A stretch of 64,000 nucleotides of DNA, from contig NZ_MCHY01000007.1 in the NCBI RefSeq assembly GCF_003609605.1, positions 62,001-126,000 of the forward strand. Reading direction: 5' to 3'. A program made the position numbers and the translations under genes. The notes below the pieces were generated by a model that was given only the letters and a program-made list of their open reading frames with translations, made no database searches and was not told the DNA's origin. Source of the stretch: Ammoniphilus oxalaticus. Its GTDB lineage: Bacteria > Bacillota > Bacilli > Aneurinibacillales > RAOX-1. The stretch's first letter is position 1; every line of letters starts with the position of its first letter. Positions 18,220-25,689 of the stretch are shown piece after piece.

Positions 18220-18852
18220 CTGACTTGCGCGCGGATTTATGGGATCATTTTAGCCAATGGGAAATCGAGACGGATGGGAGTAAATAAACTGTGGCTACCT
18301 TATCGGGGTAAGCCGATCATTGAGGCCGTGATAGCAAAAGCTAAAGAAGCAAATTTGCAGGGCGTGTACGTTGTGATTTCGGAAGTGGATCATGCTTTAA
18401 ATCGTCTGGTGAAGCGATACGGTTGTCAGGCCGTCACCCTTAATTGTTCTAGGAAAGGAATTGGATACAGCCTAGCGTCAGCGATCCGACGGTTGCCTAT
18501 GCAGGCTCAAGCGGCGATGGTGTTGCTCGCTGATCAACCGCAAATACATGTTCAAGATATGAGCGGTATTAAACAGCAGTTTAAAACGTGGCGCATGCGG
18601 ATCACTGAAGATGAGCCTTGTATTATCCAGACTCGCTATCGTAGGGGGGAAGAGGGGCACCCAACGCTTTTTTCAAGTCACTTTTTTAGCGAATTAGCCA
18701 TGTTAAAAGGGGATATAGGGGCAAAAAAACTGATCGGACAATACTCATGTCATGTTCAACTACATATTAGCAATCACCTTTATCCTCCCGACGTCGATAC
18801 AACAACCGATTACCTGCGCCTTATCACTGATATAGGAGGGATGAAGCCGTGA
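18220..18852 (+). CDS. MobA-like nucleotidyltransferase for the molybdenum cofactor (PucB/MocA type), start uncertain
   Basis: Nucleotidyltransferase that probably attaches a nucleotide to molybdopterin for xanthine dehydrogenase. The signature IILANGKSRRMGVNKLWLPYRGKP is at the N-terminus (spanning about codons 9-32), and LADQPQ is the metal-binding stretch. The first in-frame ATG (18274) falls inside this signature, so the true start is upstream: CTG 18220, 5-6 bases after GGAGGGGA, is the only near-cognate start in frame with a ribosome site. A TTG at 18225 would fit better but is one base out of frame. The next gene starts inside its stop. Confidence 0.75.
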   Translation: MTCARIYGIILANGKSRRMGVNKLWLPYRGKPIIEAVIAKAKEANLQGVYVVISEVDHALNRLVKRYGCQAVTLNCSRKGIGYSLASAIRRLPMQAQAAMVLLADQPQIHVQDMSGIKQQFKTWRMRITEDEPCIIQTRYRRGEEGHPTLFSSHFFSELAMLKGDIGAKKLIGQYSCHVQLHISNHLYPPDVDTTTDYLRLITDIGGMKP

Positions 18853-19880
18853 CAGATATGACCATTACGCTACAAACTGTAAAAGAAAATCCACATCAGA
18901 CTTTTGCTTTAGTGACAATCATCGGTGTTATCGGCTCCGCATATCGTCGCGAAGGAGCTAAAATGTTAATCAGTGGAGATGGCCAGTTGTATGGGATGGT
19001 TTCTAGTGGTTGTTTGGAAGAAGACCTGCGCGCTCACGCTGAAGATACGTTGAAATCGAATCAGACGAAAATCGTTATGTATGATTTGCGACATGAAGAT
19101 GATTTATCGTGGGGCCGCGGAATCGGTTGCAACGGTTCGATTAAAACGCTAGTCGAACCGATTAAGTGGGACGCAAGCTGGACGCAAGTCGATCAATGGT
19201 TACAACAGGGGAAATCAGTCGTTTCCATAACGCCGCTCCATGGGGATATGGCCCGACCGCGGGTGTTTTGGACGGATGAGGAACAGCTCTGTTTGGGAGA
19301 CATAGACGGATCATTGCTGGCTTTAAAGCCTGAAACCGAAACGTTGATCGAGCGCGGCATCAAACTTGACTTATTAGGTGATGTTTTATTTGAGGTGTAT
19401 CATCCTAAAGATCCTCTTTATATTTTTGGGGCGGGTGTGGACGTCGAACCGCTTGTTTGCTTACTTTCCTCTTTACATTTTGAGATCACATTGATTGATC
19501 CGAGGGAAAATCGTTGTAATGTGACCCATTTCCCTAAGGCAAATCGACATGTTGTTCAACATCCCGTCACCTTCCTGGATGAATATTCGTTGTCCGAACG
19601 GAGTTATGTTATTGTGATGACTCATTCCTTCGAATGGGATCAACAGATTATCCAACGTTTATTTCATGTTCCGTTGGGGTATGTTGGAGTATTAGGACCG
19701 AGACAAAGAACAACGCGATTGTTGAGCGGAAAATTAATACCGAGTTGGTTACACACCCCGATTGGCTTGCCGCTGCAAGCGGAAGGAGCCGAAGAAATCA
19801 GTGTGAGCATCGCCGCCGAATTATTGAAGATAAGAAATCATAGACGGAAAAGCAGATCGGGGCGTAGCTCCTCTGTTTAG
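18849..19880 (+). CDS. XdhC/CoxI-family molybdenum-enzyme maturation factor (PucA type)
   Basis: 343-aa protein that inserts or sulfurates the molybdenum cofactor of xanthine dehydrogenase-type enzymes. The N-terminal XdhC_CoxI domain shows GSAYRREGAKMLI and SSGCLEEDL; the C-terminal Rossmann part begins with PLYIFGAGVDVEPLV near residue 193. GTG 18849 has GGAGGG eight bases upstream and overlaps the preceding stop (GTGA). Its position directly after the MobA-like gene fits the puc arrangement of B. subtilis, where pucA and pucB precede pucCDE. Confidence 0.85.
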   Translation: MTDMTITLQTVKENPHQTFALVTIIGVIGSAYRREGAKMLISGDGQLYGMVSSGCLEEDLRAHAEDTLKSNQTKIVMYDLRHEDDLSWGRGIGCNGSIKTLVEPIKWDASWTQVDQWLQQGKSVVSITPLHGDMARPRVFWTDEEQLCLGDIDGSLLALKPETETLIERGIKLDLLGDVLFEVYHPKDPLYIFGAGVDVEPLVCLLSSLHFEITLIDPRENRCNVTHFPKANRHVVQHPVTFLDEYSLSERSYVIVMTHSFEWDQQIIQRLFHVPLGYVGVLGPRQRTTRLLSGKLIPSWLHTPIGLPLQAEGAEEISVSIAAELLKIRNHRRKSRSGRSSSV

Positions 19881-19997
19881 CAAAAATGGGCAAGCTGCCC
19901 GCTAATGTCACTCGCCGCCACTTAAGCATACTTTCCTAACGAACATATTATGGCAACGATTTGGTTATTCTACAGCTAAGATGTAGCATAGGGGTGA

Positions 19998-20888
19998 GTG
20001 ACAATCGGAAAATACCTTATTCCCGTGTTAATCGGGATTGCGTTTGGTTATATTGCTCGTACCGCTTTATTGCGCACGGATTTTCGCCAGTATCCCACTT
20101 ATCCGCAGGGGAGAATCATCCACCTTTCGTTTGGCTTTATAGCCGCTTTTATTGGGGCGGTCGCTGTTCCTTCTTTATTGGAATCGGATTGGACCGCGGT
20201 TACCTTTTTAGGACTGGCCGCTACCCAATTTCGGGAAGTGCGGAAAATGGAAAGAGATACATTGGAAAAGATTGATGAACAGGAATTAGTGAAGCGAGGC
20301 ACCCCTTTTATTGAAGGGATGGCCCAAGCGTTTGAAAGTCGTAACTACTTGGTTATGTTTACAGCGATAGTCGCCACTTTGTTTTCTGTTTTCAATGCTT
20401 GGCTTGGTGTGGTTAGCGGATTCGTGATGTTGGTTGTTGTTAAATTATTGAACAATGCTTCAAAATCTCTGGCTGATGTCGCTGAAATTAAAGAGGGTCA
20501 AATCCGCTTTGAAGGTCCAACAATGTTTGTCGATGACATTTTGATTAAAAATGTGGGATTGGCTTCGACCCGGAAAACGATTGAAGAGAAAGCGGTCGGT
20601 ATTATCGTCATCCCGAAAAGCGAGGATGCGATTGTCACCTTGTCGCACCCGGGGCAACGGCAAGCAATGATTCATCACATTTGTAATATTTTGGGGGCGT
20701 ATATCGACACAGGCGAAGCTGATTTTGTGCCGCTTTCAAAACGTGATTTAGATGATGGACGGATTGGTATCTTTGTGATGCCGCGTGAACGGGAATTTAA
20801 GCAAGTGTATGCTGTGTTGAAAAAGGTTCCAATCTTAGATAGCGCGATTCGCTTGCCGAGTGAGGCGCATAAAGGAAAGGGGTCGTAA
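19998..20888 (+). CDS. YIEGIA-family membrane protein (SeaA/YphB-like)
   Basis: 296-aa protein with four hydrophobic segments in the first 160 residues and a soluble C-terminal part. The family motif appears as FIEGMAQAFESRNYLVM near residue 103. YIEGIA proteins occur in spore formers; the B. subtilis member is linked to spore envelope assembly. GTG 19998 immediately follows an in-frame stop, and AGGGG lies just upstream with short spacing, so the start is the earliest possible. A 63-aa gene follows after 4 bases and probably encodes its partner. Confidence 0.82.
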   Translation: MTIGKYLIPVLIGIAFGYIARTALLRTDFRQYPTYPQGRIIHLSFGFIAAFIGAVAVPSLLESDWTAVTFLGLAATQFREVRKMERDTLEKIDEQELVKRGTPFIEGMAQAFESRNYLVMFTAIVATLFSVFNAWLGVVSGFVMLVVVKLLNNASKSLADVAEIKEGQIRFEGPTMFVDDILIKNVGLASTRKTIEEKAVGIIVIPKSEDAIVTLSHPGQRQAMIHHICNILGAYIDTGEADFVPLSKRDLDDGRIGIFVMPREREFKQVYAVLKKVPILDSAIRLPSEAHKGKGS

Positions 20889-20892
20889 ACGA

Positions 20893-21084
20893 ATGGCGGA
20901 ACATCAAACAGGGATCGTCGCGGTTGTTACGACAGATATGCAAAAAGCGCAAAGCGGAGGTTCCCCCGTATTTTTCGCGAATAATCCCACGGAGTTAGAG
21001 ATGATCAGCGCTTCATTAAGCAATATTTTAGATGCGGCTGCGCATGAAATAACGTCCGAACTTATGATTATCGTTAGACATTAA
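20893..21084 (+). CDS. Small partner protein of the YIEGIA family (capping-complex-like)
   Basis: 63-aa soluble protein starting at ATG 20893 with AAAGGGG upstream, 4 bases after the YIEGIA gene stop. It has the sequence TGIVAVVTTD, a Gly-rich GGSPVFF and a closing ELMIIVRH. Genes of this size beside YIEGIA genes are annotated in spore formers as a capping-complex subunit; I assign it mainly by position and length. An upstream overlapping ATG (20860) would give a longer N-terminus inside the previous gene and is less likely. Confidence 0.7.
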   Translation: MAEHQTGIVAVVTTDMQKAQSGGSPVFFANNPTELEMISASLSNILDAAAHEITSELMIIVRH

Positions 21085-21105
21085 ATAATTTAACTTGAAA
21101 AGCGC

Positions 21106-21140
21106 GCCAACGGTAAAAAGCCCGTTGGCTTTTCGTGTTT
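21106..21140 (+). terminator. Terminator after the YIEGIA pair
   Basis: GCCAACGG (21106-21113) pairs with CCGTTGGC (21122-21129), followed by TTTTCGTGTTT. Confidence 0.75.
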
Positions 21141-21212
21141 CTTGATCGAATCTTAACAATCGAATGTTACAATTGTATCAATTAAAAAGCAAAACATGTG
21201 GGAGGAAAAAGG

Positions 21213-21902
21213 ATGTTAACCAAAGGCAAGTCGATCCTCGTCGTGGAGGATGATCATAAAATTCGTGAGCTTGTCCGCATTTACTTAGAAAAGGAAGGCT
21301 ATGAAGTATATGAAGCGAGTGATGGGGAAGAGGCGATTGATCTATTTAAAAGCGTGGATCCTTGCTTTGTCATTTTAGATTTAATGTTGCCGAACATGTC
21401 GGGAGAGGAAGTGTGCCAGAAAATTCGCGGGGAATTTAAAGCCCAAGCGCCGATTATTATGTTAACTGCAAAGGTAGCGGAGGTTGATCGAATCAAAGGA
21501 TTGAAAATGGGCGCGGACGATTACGTGACCAAACCGTTTAGTCCCGCCGAATTGATTGCCAGGGTAGAGTCAGTGCTTAGGAGAACGGGGCATCGATGCG
21601 GAAAAATTACATACCGTGGGTTAACGGTTAAACCGATCCGAGGCGAGGCGCATTTTCGGGGTGAATCTCTGTTGCTCACTCAACATGAATTTAAGCTACT
21701 TTACTTTTTAATGCGGCATCCAAACCATATTTTATCGCGGGAACAAATGATCGATGAACTGTACCCTCAACAGGAAAAGATCGTATCGGAGCGAACAATT
21801 GATGTTCACGTCGCGAATTTGCGAGAAAAGTTAACGAAATTTGAACAACAAGAATGGATTGAAACGGTTCGTGGAATGGGGTATCGCTTTGTCGCCTATT
21901 AA
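21213..21902 (+). CDS. Response regulator, OmpR/PhoB family
   Basis: 229-aa two-domain regulator: receiver (residues about 7-120) with the acidic pair in VEDD and phospho-acceptor Asp56 in VILDLMLP, then a winged-helix DNA-binding domain (about 130-228) ending in IETVRGMGYRFVAY. ATG 21213 is placed 9 bases after GGGAGGA. The sensor kinase gene overlaps its last codons, so the two form one system. Its targets cannot be told from sequence; no sensor-specific operon lies beside it. Confidence 0.92.
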   Translation: MLTKGKSILVVEDDHKIRELVRIYLEKEGYEVYEASDGEEAIDLFKSVDPCFVILDLMLPNMSGEEVCQKIRGEFKAQAPIIMLTAKVAEVDRIKGLKMGADDYVTKPFSPAELIARVESVLRRTGHRCGKITYRGLTVKPIRGEAHFRGESLLLTQHEFKLLYFLMRHPNHILSREQMIDELYPQQEKIVSERTIDVHVANLREKLTKFEQQEWIETVRGMGYRFVAY

Positions 21903-22962
21903 AACTCGATCTTGGATGCGTAGTATTTTATGGAAGTTGATCGTGATTAATGGCTTGGTCATTGGGATTGCGATTTGGCTTGCGGGTGTCTCTGTCAAAG
22001 ATTATGCCTGTCTGTTAGTCAACCAGTATCCCTTTGTTAGTCAGCAACAAAGCGCCCATTTTAATGAAACGATGCAACAGTATTTGTTTAAAGCGAGTTT
22101 GATCGCAGTGTTGATCGCCGCCTTCATTCACTATTTTTTTGTAAAAAAGCTGTTGACTCCACTGCAAAAATTAAGTGAAGCCACTCAGCAACTAGCAACA
22201 GGGCAGTATCCATTAGCATTGCCTGTCTCCTCACATGATGAGGTAGGGCAACTAACCGCAGATTTTAACTATTTGAGCGCCAAACTTAAACAAACCGAAC
22301 AGTTACGCCAAAAGATGGTGACGGACATCGCCCATGAATTACGCACGCCGCTCACGAACATTAACGGTTATCTGGAAGCGTTGGGCGCGGGGGTGATGGA
22401 GGGGAATAAGACATTATATCAATCATTGCATGAAGAATCGCAGCGGATGACACGGCTCGTGGATCAACTGCATCAATTAAATGTGTGGGAATCGCGCTGT
22501 TTAACAGAAAATAGAACCGCTCTTGTTTCTCTTAAAGAACTATTGGATGACTGTTTAGCTAGTTTCTCCTTGGCCTTTGAAAATCAGGGGATGACTGCGC
22601 GTTCCGAGATGACCGAATGTCGGCTGATCGTGGACCCTGATGGAATAAAACAGGTTATCAGTAATTTACTGAAGAACGCGCTGCAATACGACCAAGCAGG
22701 GTGGGTGAAAATCGTTGGAAAAAAAGAACAGGCCTTTTATCGTATTATGATAACGAACGAGGGCGTCCCCATTCCGCAAGCAGAGGCTGAATTACTATTT
22801 GATCGATTTTATCGATTAGATCCTTCGCGTAGCCGCGATTCAGGAGGAGCTGGACTGGGCCTTGCTATCGTGAAAGAAATTATCGATCAACATCAAGGAG
22901 AAGTTGGGTTGCTGACGAATGGAAAAGAACATACTTTTTGGTTTACTTTACCGCTTAATTAA
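21889..22962 (+). CDS. Sensor histidine kinase
   Basis: About 357 aa. Two membrane segments (about residues 13-33 and 68-86) enclose a short loop of roughly 35 residues, then HAMP (to about 137), HisKA with His149 in DIAHELRTP, and an ATPase domain with the N box (NLLKNAL), GAGLGLAIV and a phenylalanine box. TTG 21889 lies inside the end of the regulator gene with GGGG upstream; ATG 21916 is the alternative. The short external loop suggests sensing inside or near the membrane. The last 8 bases overlap a small gene on the other strand. Confidence 0.88.
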   Translation: MSPIKTRSWMRSILWKLIVINGLVIGIAIWLAGVSVKDYACLLVNQYPFVSQQQSAHFNETMQQYLFKASLIAVLIAAFIHYFFVKKLLTPLQKLSEATQQLATGQYPLALPVSSHDEVGQLTADFNYLSAKLKQTEQLRQKMVTDIAHELRTPLTNINGYLEALGAGVMEGNKTLYQSLHEESQRMTRLVDQLHQLNVWESRCLTENRTALVSLKELLDDCLASFSLAFENQGMTARSEMTECRLIVDPDGIKQVISNLLKNALQYDQAGWVKIVGKKEQAFYRIMITNEGVPIPQAEAELLFDRFYRLDPSRSRDSGGAGLGLAIVKEIIDQHQGEVGLLTNGKEHTFWFTLPLN

Positions 22963-23131
22963 TTTGATTTTGTTCGTAAATGACCGAAACACCCAAAGAG
23001 TGAAATGTTTCTTCTTTGTAATGCCCTTGCGGGCACATTCGCGCGCATGAAAAAGGGGTGTACTCGCACGTTAAAGGTTGTTCACAGTGTGGGCAGCGTT
23101 GACTGAAAAGTTTTTTAAGAATCGTTAACAT
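22955..23131 (-). CDS. Small zinc-ribbon-like protein (58 aa)
   Basis: A 58-codon gene below the usual size cut-off. ATG 23131 has GGAGGGG upstream at 5-7 bases. The product begins MLTILKKLFSQRCPHCEQ and has cysteines in a CPHC pair, then C about six residues on, and CARMC, which together look like a zinc ribbon; HY and EET follow. The function is unknown. It fills what would otherwise be a 368-base gap and converges with the kinase gene, overlapping it by 8 bases. Bases 23132-23330 hold no other gene that I can see. Confidence 0.65.
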   Translation of the reverse strand: MLTILKKLFSQRCPHCEQPLTCEYTPFSCARMCPQGHYKEETFHSLGVSVIYEQNQIN

Positions 23132-23330
23132 AGGATCCCCTCCATCGTGTCATATCTATCTTAGTATCGGGATAAATTTTAAGAAATATGCCGCAGCTGA
23201 TCTTTGTTCTACTGTATGTCGATAACAGGTAGAGGGGCGCTGAAGGACGCGCCTAATAAAATAAATTTTTTTCTTGGTCAAATCTTAACAATTGAGGGAT
23301 ATGCTGTTCATAGTAAAGGGGATGAGCAAG

Positions 23331-24008
23331 ATGTACGAGGCGATCCGTTTGGGGCCTTTCGTCATCAAATTACATTTGGTTGCGCTCTTTGGAGCGGGGG
23401 TCATCGGTTATTGGTTTATGAAACGTTTCATAAACCAAACAATGAGCAAACAACAGGCGCAGCTTCATTTAACGCCGATCGGAAACGCTGTTTTTTACAG
23501 CTTTATCATTTGGAAGTTTAGCTATTTTATCTTCCATCCGTTCGCTGTCATAAACTATCCGCCGACGCTACTCTATTTTTCGGGTGGTTACAAAGGGTGG
23601 ATTTTGGCGGTAATGATTGCGTTCTTCTATCTACGCTATCAGGCGAAAAAGCGAGAGGTTTCCGATTACCTCTATTTTCAGTGGGTCGGTCTTTGGTTTA
23701 CGGCGGCAAATGGTAGCTATCACCTGTTCTATCTCCTCATGGAACAAACGAATGTGTTGTTCGGGCTTGGTCAAATCGGCTTTTCAGCTATCATGTACCT
23801 TACTTTTTATAAAGGGATTAGCGATCGTATTTTTCAAGGATGGATTTGGTTTGGGATCGGACAAATCGCGCTTTATTTTTTAATAGGAGGGAAATTGAGC
23901 GTTTTAATTGGCTTATCTCCCAAGCAAACCATCTATTTTTTCGTTAGTTTACTCGGTTTTGTAGCTCTTGCCTTACAAAAACAGCGGGTTTCTGCAGTCG
24001 AATCGTAA
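23331..24008 (+). CDS. Integral membrane protein next to thiol-redox genes
   Basis: 225-aa protein with about seven hydrophobic segments. ATG 23331 lies 9 bases after AAAGGGG; earlier ATGs overlap that site. I do not recognise a family for certain; FHPFAVINYPP followed by a Gly-Gly loop (FSGGYKGW) faintly recalls prolipoprotein diacylglyceryl transferase topology. It is 16 bases before a CcdA-like gene and shares strand with a ResA-like gene, so a part in membrane thiol-disulfide chemistry is an inference from context. Confidence 0.7.
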   Translation: MYEAIRLGPFVIKLHLVALFGAGVIGYWFMKRFINQTMSKQQAQLHLTPIGNAVFYSFIIWKFSYFIFHPFAVINYPPTLLYFSGGYKGWILAVMIAFFYLRYQAKKREVSDYLYFQWVGLWFTAANGSYHLFYLLMEQTNVLFGLGQIGFSAIMYLTFYKGISDRIFQGWIWFGIGQIALYFLIGGKLSVLIGLSPKQTIYFFVSLLGFVALALQKQRVSAVES

Positions 24009-24024
24009 AGGAGGTTGAATCCTA

Positions 24025-24741
24025 GTGAGCAATATTTCTCTGTTCTTTGCTTTTACAGCAGGTTTGTTTTCATTTTTTTCCCCGTGTATCTTCCCATTAA
24101 TCCCAGCTTATGTCGCTAATTTGACGGGCTCGCAAATTGAAGGAGGAAAAGTGATCGTCTCTAGACGAGTGCTTATGATCCGCTCGCTCTATTTCATCCT
24201 TGGTTTTAGCGCTATTTTCATGCTGATGGGGGCGTCTGCGAGCGCTTTAGGACAACTATTTGCCGCGTATCGCGATCTATTGGCAAAAATAAGCGGTTTT
24301 TTAATCATTGTGTTTGGGATGCAAATGGCGGGTTTGCTTACGCTTCGCTTTTTGATGATGGAGAAACGATTTCAGGTTAATTCGGATCGAAAGAAAAACA
24401 ATTGGACTTCGTTTGCGCTTGGCCTCGCCTTTGGAACAGGTTGGACGCCATGCGTTGGATTGGCTTTGTCGTCAATTCTATTGCTGGCTGGTTCATCAGA
24501 CACGTTATATAACGGCTTGTTTTTATTGACGATCTATTCACTTGGCCTTGGTTTGCCCTTTTTAATGATTTCTTGGCTTGTCACGTATTCGCTTGGCGTT
24601 GTGCGGAAAGTAAACCAGTGGTTACCACGCTTATCGATTGTCAACGGCTGGATTTTAATTGCGATGGGATTCCTGTTATTTACAGGTCAATTGCAAAAAC
24701 TTAGCGCATGGTTAGCGACATTTACACCATTTGTTTACTAG
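24025..24741 (+). CDS. CcdA-like thiol-disulfide transmembrane transporter
   Basis: 238-aa protein of the CcdA/DsbD family with six membrane segments that moves reducing power from cytosolic thioredoxin to the outside of the membrane. Both redox cysteines are visible in conserved settings: FFSPCIFPLIPAYV near residue 19 and GTGWTPCVGLALSS near residue 142. GTG 24025 follows AAAGGAGG. The next gene encodes a ResA-like thioredoxin, the natural partner in cytochrome c maturation or spore cortex synthesis. Confidence 0.92.
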   Translation: MSNISLFFAFTAGLFSFFSPCIFPLIPAYVANLTGSQIEGGKVIVSRRVLMIRSLYFILGFSAIFMLMGASASALGQLFAAYRDLLAKISGFLIIVFGMQMAGLLTLRFLMMEKRFQVNSDRKKNNWTSFALGLAFGTGWTPCVGLALSSILLLAGSSDTLYNGLFLLTIYSLGLGLPFLMISWLVTYSLGVVRKVNQWLPRLSIVNGWILIAMGFLLFTGQLQKLSAWLATFTPFVY

Positions 24742-24753
24742 GAGGAATATCAG

Positions 24754-25308
24754 ATGAATAAGAATATGATTGCCATCCTCGCGTTGCTTGGCCTTGTAGC
24801 TTGGGGCATTTTTGATATGGGAAAAAGCAACAGCGGGTCTGAAGAATTAAGCGTTCAGGAAGAGAGCCAAGCGCCGATTGGACTTGCCCAAGGGTATCTT
24901 GCGCCTGATTTTGAATTGGAAACGATCGATGGGAACAAAGTGAAACTATCAGATTATCGCGGTAAAAAAGTGCTGCTCAACATGTGGGCGAGCTGGTGTC
25001 CGCCATGTCGCGCTGAAATACCGGACATGCAACAATTTTATGAGCAGAATGTGGACCAAAATGTAGTTGTTTTAGGTGTGAATTTAACATCAGCGGAAAG
25101 GCAACCCGAAAGAATTCCACGTTTTATTGAAGAATTCGGGATGACTTTTCCAATCGTTCTTGATGAACAAAGCAATGTCTCTGATCGGTATCAGGTTTCT
25201 TCCATCCCCACGAGCTTTATTCTTGACTCGCAAGGCGTAATCCAACAAAAAATCGTTGGACCGATGGACCGCGAAATGATGGAACAATTAATGTTTAGCA
25301 TTGATTAA
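24754..25308 (+). CDS. ResA-like membrane-anchored thiol-disulfide oxidoreductase
   Basis: 184-aa thioredoxin-like protein with an N-terminal anchor (residues about 4-20) facing outward. Active site WCPPC holds Cys82 and Cys85, and SSIPTSFILD supplies the cis-proline. Length and motifs fit ResA/StoA. It lies 12 bases after the CcdA-like gene with its own GGAGG site, so the pair likely form a reducing pathway. Whether it serves c-type cytochromes or spore cortex cannot be told; no cytochrome genes are in the window. Confidence 0.9.
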   Translation: MNKNMIAILALLGLVAWGIFDMGKSNSGSEELSVQEESQAPIGLAQGYLAPDFELETIDGNKVKLSDYRGKKVLLNMWASWCPPCRAEIPDMQQFYEQNVDQNVVVLGVNLTSAERQPERIPRFIEEFGMTFPIVLDEQSNVSDRYQVSSIPTSFILDSQGVIQQKIVGPMDREMMEQLMFSID

Positions 25309-25315
25309 ATAAAAG

Positions 25316-25347
25316 GGAAAGTGAAATTAATTCGCTTTCCTCTTCTT
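25316..25347 (+). terminator. Terminator after the ResA-like gene
   Basis: GGAAAGTGAA (25316-25325) pairs with TTCGCTTTCC (25331-25340), then TCTTCTT. Confidence 0.7.
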
Positions 25348-25434
25348 AACCTTTAAATTCTTCTTTTGTTTTTCAGAAAAATATGCTTTAATAAGAATAG
25401 GTGCCTCTCCTTTTCGTATAGGAATGTGTACAAT

Positions 25435-25463
25435 TTGACGGAAATAATGTTTCAACGTATAAT
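25435..25463 (+). promoter_or_regulatory. Strong sigma-A-type promoter, distal, upstream of the spoVK-like gene
   Basis: TTGACG (25435-25440), spacer of 17, TATAAT (25458-25463). It lies 227 bases before the ATPase start, in a gene-free stretch of 381 bases (25309-25689) that also holds interlocking inverted repeats and a second promoter. Confidence 0.6.
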
Positions 25464-25617
25464 AAGGTACTTTAAAATACAAATTAGTTAGTCATCATTT
25501 TGTTGGCTTATTTTTGTGGTTATAAAACCTATGTAGACGGGCATGTAACCGCTTACGGAAATTTAAGGAAATTTAAGATTCCAACAAAACACTTCACCTA
25601 ATCGTAATCAAAAGCGG

Positions 25618-25646
25618 TTGGGAAGCGCTGTGCGACATGGTATAAT
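25618..25646 (+). promoter_or_regulatory. Proximal sigma-A-type promoter of the spoVK-like gene
   Basis: TTGGGA (25618-25623), spacer of 17, TATAAT (25641-25646), 44 bases before the start codon. spoVK of B. subtilis is sporulation-controlled, so a vegetative-looking promoter here is unexpected. Confidence 0.5.
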
Positions 25647-25689
25647 CAGGGTATGAGTTTATGAGGACGAATTGTGGAGGGGAGATATT

